Origin: Azoarcus sp. DD4
GTDB taxonomy: Bacteria; Pseudomonadota; Gammaproteobacteria; Burkholderiales; Rhodocyclaceae
Assembly: GCF_006496635.1 (NCBI RefSeq)
Contig: NZ_CP022958.1
Span: forward strand, 4,712,001 to 4,776,000
Length of the DNA stretch: 64,000 nt
Direction of reading: 5' to 3'
Numbering within the stretch: the first letter of the stretch is position 1; each line of letters opens with the position of its first letter. Positions 60,626-64,000 of the stretch are shown piece by piece. The position numbers were made by a program, and so were the translations under genes. The notes beneath the pieces are model-generated. The model was not told the origin of the DNA. It saw only the letters and a list, made by a program, of their open reading frames with translations, and made no database searches.

Positions 60626-61633
60626 TCAGCCCAGCCGGGCCAGCAGATACACCATGCCCAACCCGGCGAACAGCAGGTAGGCCCACAGCAGCGCCGCCAG
60701 CAGCCACACCCGGCCGCCCGCCGCGCGGACGTCGGCAAAGCGGGTCGCGGCGCCGAGCGCGGCGAGTCCGGCCGCGAGCAGCAGCTGTGCCAGCCCGGCA
60801 CCGGCCTGCTGCACCGCAGCCGGCAGCACGCCGCTGGCGTTGAGCGCGATCGCGGCGAAGAAGGCCCACAGGAAGAAAGGCACCCGCAGCCGTCCGCCGC
60901 CGCCGCTGCGGCCGTCCAGCCAGGCGATCCACACCACCGCCGGCGCCAGCAGCATCACCCGCATCATCTTCTCGATCAGCGCGGCGCTCGCCGCCTCCGG
61001 CCCGACCGCGCTTGCCGCCGCCACCACGTGACCGAGTTCATGCACCGTCAGACCTATCCACAGGCCGAAGTCGGCACCGGACAGATCCAGAGCCGGATAC
61101 AGCAAGGGCAGCAGGTACATGCCCAGCGTGCCGAACAGCACCACCGCCGCCACCGCTGCCGCCACCTGGCGGGCACGCGCGCCGAGCACGCCGTCGGCAG
61201 CCGCCACCGCTGCGGCACCGCAGATCGCACTGCCAGCGCCGATCAGCAGGGCGCTGTGGCGATCCAGGCCGAGCCGGCGACCAAGCGCCATCGCCAGCAG
61301 CAAGGTGGAGGCGACCATCAGCAGGGCCATCGCCGCACCGCCCCAGCCCACGGCGGCGAATTCGTCGAGGCCGATGCGCAGGCCGTAGAGCGCGATGCCG
61401 GCACGCATCAGCGGCCCGCGCGCCAGCGCCAACCCGGCGCGACCGCGCTCCGGCAGCGCCGGCCACAGGTTGCCGACCAGCATGCCAAGCGCCACCGCCA
61501 GCGGCAGCCAGCCCAGGCCGTGGCGGCCGAGCGCCGGAATCGCCGCCAGCGCCGCAGCCGACAATGTGATCGCCACGCAGGCGGCAAGGCCGAATCGGAC
61601 GCCGGGAGCCGGCCGTACCGCGCTTATATTCAT
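60626..61633 (-). CDS. YeiH-type (UPF0324) putative sulfate/sulfite exporter
   Basis: 335 residues from the ATG at 61633; upstream starts overlap the divergent LysR region. About ten membrane helices. 'LMRAGIALYGLRIGLDEF', 'GSAICGAAAVAAADG' and 'WIGLTVHELGHVVAA' are the UPF0324 signatures. In E. coli YeiH is linked with the LysR regulator YeiE and sulfite. A LysR gene is divergent here as well, which supports that assignment. Confidence 0.9.
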   Translation of the reverse strand: MNISAVRPAPGVRFGLAACVAITLSAAALAAIPALGRHGLGWLPLAVALGMLVGNLWPALPERGRAGLALARGPLMRAGIALYGLRIGLDEFAAVGWGGAAMALLMVASTLLLAMALGRRLGLDRHSALLIGAGSAICGAAAVAAADGVLGARARQVAAAVAAVVLFGTLGMYLLPLLYPALDLSGADFGLWIGLTVHELGHVVAAASAVGPEAASAALIEKMMRVMLLAPAVVWIAWLDGRSGGGGRLRVPFFLWAFFAAIALNASGVLPAAVQQAGAGLAQLLLAAGLAALGAATRFADVRAAGGRVWLLAALLWAYLLFAGLGMVYLLARLG

Positions 61634-61731
61634 ATCCGTATATCGATAGCAGTAGTTCGGCATAAGGATAGGAAGCGCGTTACCATTCGTACATGGCATG
61701 CAAGTTAGGCATTCATTACTTCAGCTCATAC

Positions 61732-62598
61732 ATGAACCTGCACCTGCTCCGCATCTTCGTCACCGTGGTCGAGGCCCGCAGCTTTTCGCGCGCGGCCGAC
61801 CAGCTCGGCATCAGCCAGCCGGCCACTTCCAAGGCGGTCAAGGAGCTCGAAACCCAGCTCGACACCGTGCTGCTCGACCGCCAGGGCAAGCGCTTCCAGC
61901 CGAACGCGCCCGGTCAGGCCCTGTACGACTATGGCCGCGCCATCTTCGCGCTCGAGCGCGAGGCCGACGAGGCGGTGAAGTCCTACTACGCGCTGGAGCG
62001 TGGCCGACTGGTGATCGGCGCCAGCACCACCATCGCCACCTACTGGCTGCCGTCCTGCCTGGTGGCCTTCCACGCCCGCCATCCCGCCATAGAGATCAGC
62101 GTGCTCAGCGCCAACACCCGCCGCATCACCGAGCTGCTGCTCGACTGCCGGGTGGACGTGGCGCTGGTCGAGGGCGAGGTCGCCGACAAGCGGGTGGAGA
62201 TCCGGCCGTGGCGCAGCGAGGAGATGATCGTGGTCGCGCCACGGGAAGCGCCGGGCGGGGCGGGCGACAGCGCCGCGCCGGAAACGCGCACCTGGGTGAT
62301 GCGCGAAAGCGGTTCCGGCAGCCGCGCAGCGGCGGAGCGCATCCTGGCCGAAGCCGGCATCGTCGCGCCGCAGGTGGTGGAGGTGGGGAGCAACGAGGCC
62401 ATCGTGCAGGCCGTGGCCGCCGGGATGGGGCTAGGCCTCGTGCCGCGCATCTGCGCGCGCGACCAGCTGGCGCTGGGCCGGGTGCGCCGCTTCGCGCTCG
62501 GCGGCGGCCCCTATAGCCGCCAGCTCTACCGCATGCGCCTGCCGCAGCGGCCGGTCAGCCAGTCGGCGCTGGCCTTCGAGGCGCTGCTGGCGGGTTGA
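61732..62598 (+). CDS. LysR-type regulator (YeiE/CysB-like)
   Basis: 288 residues from the ATG at 61732. 'LRIFVTVVEARSFSRAADQLGISQPATSKAVKELE' is the helix-turn-helix, and the effector domain with 'RGRLVIGASTTIATYWLPSCL' is of the CysL/YeiE kind. It is divergent from the YeiH gene with 98 bases between. It probably controls that exporter in response to sulfite or a sulfur metabolite (inference). Confidence 0.9.
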   Translation: MNLHLLRIFVTVVEARSFSRAADQLGISQPATSKAVKELETQLDTVLLDRQGKRFQPNAPGQALYDYGRAIFALEREADEAVKSYYALERGRLVIGASTTIATYWLPSCLVAFHARHPAIEISVLSANTRRITELLLDCRVDVALVEGEVADKRVEIRPWRSEEMIVVAPREAPGGAGDSAAPETRTWVMRESGSGSRAAAERILAEAGIVAPQVVEVGSNEAIVQAVAAGMGLGLVPRICARDQLALGRVRRFALGGGPYSRQLYRMRLPQRPVSQSALAFEALLAG

Positions 62599-62607
62599 CG
62601 CGCGTTA

Positions 62608-63537
62608 TCAGCCGCGTCCCGCCAGTTCGGCCACCGCGAGGTCGGCACCCGGCAGGCGATGGCGCGAGGAACGGTAGAAGGCGAGCACACGGCGCACGTA
62701 TTCCTGCGTTTCGGCGTAGGGCGGCACGCCGCCGAAGCGCGCCACCGCGCCCTCGCCGGCGTTGTAGGCGGCCGAAGCCAGCGCCACGTCGCCCTCGTAC
62801 TGCTTGAGCAGCCAGCGCAGATAGGCCAGTCCGCCGCGCACGTTCTGCTCCGGGTCGAGCGCGTTGCGCACGCCGAAACGCTCTGCGGTTTCCGGGATCA
62901 GCTGCATCAGGCCCTGGGCGTTCTTCGGCGACACCGCGGCGGCGTCGAAATTGGACTCGGTGCGGACGATGGCCAGCGCCAGGCGCGGATCGACCGCGAA
63001 GCGCGGCGCCAGCTTCTGCACCAGCATCGCGTTCCGGCGCTTGTCGCCCGGCAAGGCCTGGACGTAGCGGTCCACCACCTCGTGCGGCACCGCCTCGTCG
63101 GTCTCGGCAAGGGCGACATCGCGGGTGTCGAGCATGCAGTCGGGCAGGCGCTCGACCGCCGCCAGCCGGTCGCTGCCCAGCAGGGCTGCCGCCTGTTCGT
63201 GGCCGTTGCGCGCCGCGCTGCCGAGCAGCGCCGCCGCCACCGCGGCTTCGCGGGTGACGCCGCGCCCGGTCAGATAGAGACGGCCGAGACGGTACTGGCC
63301 TTCGATGCTGCCCGCGCGCGCCGCCGCGCAGTAACGCGCTACCGCCAGTTCCGGCAGGCGGGTGCGCTCGGCGCGATAGCCCGACTCGAGCAGGCGCGCA
63401 AGCACCGGCGGTTCGTCGGACCAGGCAGGCGCATCGTCCGCTGGCGGCGCATCGCCCGCCCATGCAAGCGAGACACCGGCCGTCAGTGCAGCAGCGAGCA
63501 GGAAGAAGCGGCGACGGATCTGGGCGAGAGGGCGCAT
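62608..63537 (-). CDS. Lytic transglycosylase (SLT) with Sel1-type repeats
   Basis: 309 residues from the ATG at 63537. A signal peptide ends near 'LAWA' at residue 26. Sel1-like repeats ('GQYRLGRLYLTGRGV') lie at about 60-110. The SLT domain has the catalytic glutamate in 'AIVRTESNFDAAAVSPKNAQGLMQL' and 'YNAGEGAV'. It cuts peptidoglycan in the periplasm. Convergent with the LysR gene, nine bases apart. Confidence 0.92.
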   Translation of the reverse strand: MRPLAQIRRRFFLLAAALTAGVSLAWAGDAPPADDAPAWSDEPPVLARLLESGYRAERTRLPELAVARYCAAARAGSIEGQYRLGRLYLTGRGVTREAAVAAALLGSAARNGHEQAAALLGSDRLAAVERLPDCMLDTRDVALAETDEAVPHEVVDRYVQALPGDKRRNAMLVQKLAPRFAVDPRLALAIVRTESNFDAAAVSPKNAQGLMQLIPETAERFGVRNALDPEQNVRGGLAYLRWLLKQYEGDVALASAAYNAGEGAVARFGGVPPYAETQEYVRRVLAFYRSSRHRLPGADLAVAELAGRG

Positions 63538-63674
63538 GCGACGGACCGGGATAGGGGTACGCCCGCAACATAGCCGCAGTCGCCACCGCCGCCCGTGACG
63601 CCTGCCCGCCCGCGCGGATGATCCCCGCGCCGATTGCCGCCGATCGTGACCGATTCCGCAGTCGGCCGGCGGGT

Positions 63675-64000
63675 TCAGCCCGCCACGGCGCTCAGCTGCG
63701 CCTGCGGCACGACGCCACCGGCGGCATCGCCGCACACCACCCGCAGCACCGCGTCGGTGATGAACTGCTCCCAGTGCGCGAGCGCCTCGGCGCCGTCCAG
63801 GTTCTCGCCGAGGAAGGCCGACAGCGTGTAGCGGTTGGACAGGTAGAAGTAGCCCAGCGAGGCGATCATGATGTAGAGGTCGCGCGCGCGCAGATCGGTG
63901 CGGAACACGCCGTCGGCCACCCCGCGGGCGAGGATGCGGTCGAGGATGGCGATCGCCGGCGAGGAATACTCGCGTGCCCGCTGCGACTTGCTGATGTGCT
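63675..64000 (-). CDS. TetR-family regulator (partial, cut by the window edge)
   Basis: The frame stays open to base 64000, so the start and the DNA-binding domain lie outside the window. The visible 107 residues are a TetR effector domain: 'HISKSQRAREY', 'AILDRILARGVADGVFR', then 'RDLYIMIASLGYFYLSNRYT' and 'FLGENL', resembling RutR-like TetR_C domains. Its targets cannot be inferred. Confidence 0.85.
   Translation of the reverse strand, partial: HISKSQRAREYSSPAIAILDRILARGVADGVFRTDLRARDLYIMIASLGYFYLSNRYTLSAFLGENLDGAEALAHWEQFITDAVLRVVCGDAAGGVVPQAQLSAVAG

Overview
The window looks like a chromosomal segment of a high-GC betaproteobacterium, most likely a Rhodocyclales member of the Azoarcus/Thauera/Aromatoleum type. 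This rests on the overall base composition, the housekeeping order nadD-rsfS-rlmH-def-maf-rng, polA next to a DUF2782 protein and a homoserine kinase, and betaproteobacterial families such as BPSS1780. I made no database comparison, so the genus is an inference. I saw no rRNA, tRNA, CRISPR array, transposase or phage genes.

Bases 1-20943 (all on the minus strand) are a surface-polysaccharide locus that runs off the left edge. Reading in the direction of transcription it contains: a mannose-1-phosphate guanylyltransferase/isomerase (GDP-mannose supply), a two-gene ABC polysaccharide exporter (Wzm/Wzt type), a phenylacetate-CoA-ligase/CapK-like adenylating enzyme, a NodB-fold deacetylase-like protein, UDP-GlcNAc 2-epimerase, a glycosyltransferase, a radical SAM/SPASM protein, a sulfotransferase, two very large multidomain glycosyltransferases, two further glycosyltransferases and a histidine phosphatase. 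Many neighbours overlap by ATGA/GTGA or sit within a few bases, so translation is coupled. The part from about 1 to 12.5 kb is visibly more A/T-rich than the rest, suggesting horizontal acquisition. One glycosyltransferase carries six in-frame 201-bp tandem repeats.

Bases 21361-39021 are mostly core genes: polA, a LOG-family protein, a deoxyinosine glycosylase, thrB, two BPSS1780 membrane proteins, the nadD-to-rng housekeeping run, a cold-shock/DUF1294 protein, a UbiA prenyltransferase, a two-component system followed by an EF-hand protein (both preceded by the same operator-like sequence), a LysR regulator and a 60-residue protein. Bases 39193-49338 hold an NlpE/META envelope protein, a cyclase-FHA protein, Tag, a LysR regulator divergent from the formaldehyde-detoxification pair frmA-fghA, a membrane-anchored TIR protein divergent from a short Hsp70, and a GGDEF protein. 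Copies of a dispersed intergenic repeat lie at about 40.3 kb and 50.6 kb.

Bases 49580-62598 are the most unusual part. A minus-strand array contains a TauE/SafE exporter, a GntR/HutC regulator, an AprA-like flavoprotein, an AprB-like ferredoxin, a HEAT-repeat protein, a seven-iron-type ferredoxin, a NitT/TauT-type ABC importer whose binding protein is fused to a NosL-like domain, a DUF971 protein and EtfBA. Two matching palindromes precede tauE and the GntR gene. A YeiH-like exporter with a divergent CysB/YeiE-like LysR gene follows. Together these suggest uptake of an organosulfur (for example sulfonate) or similar oxyanion compound, redox processing by an AprBA-like enzyme, and sulfite export. 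No sat, dsr or qmo genes are seen, so this is not standard dissimilatory sulfur metabolism. The window ends with a lytic transglycosylase and a TetR gene cut by the right edge.
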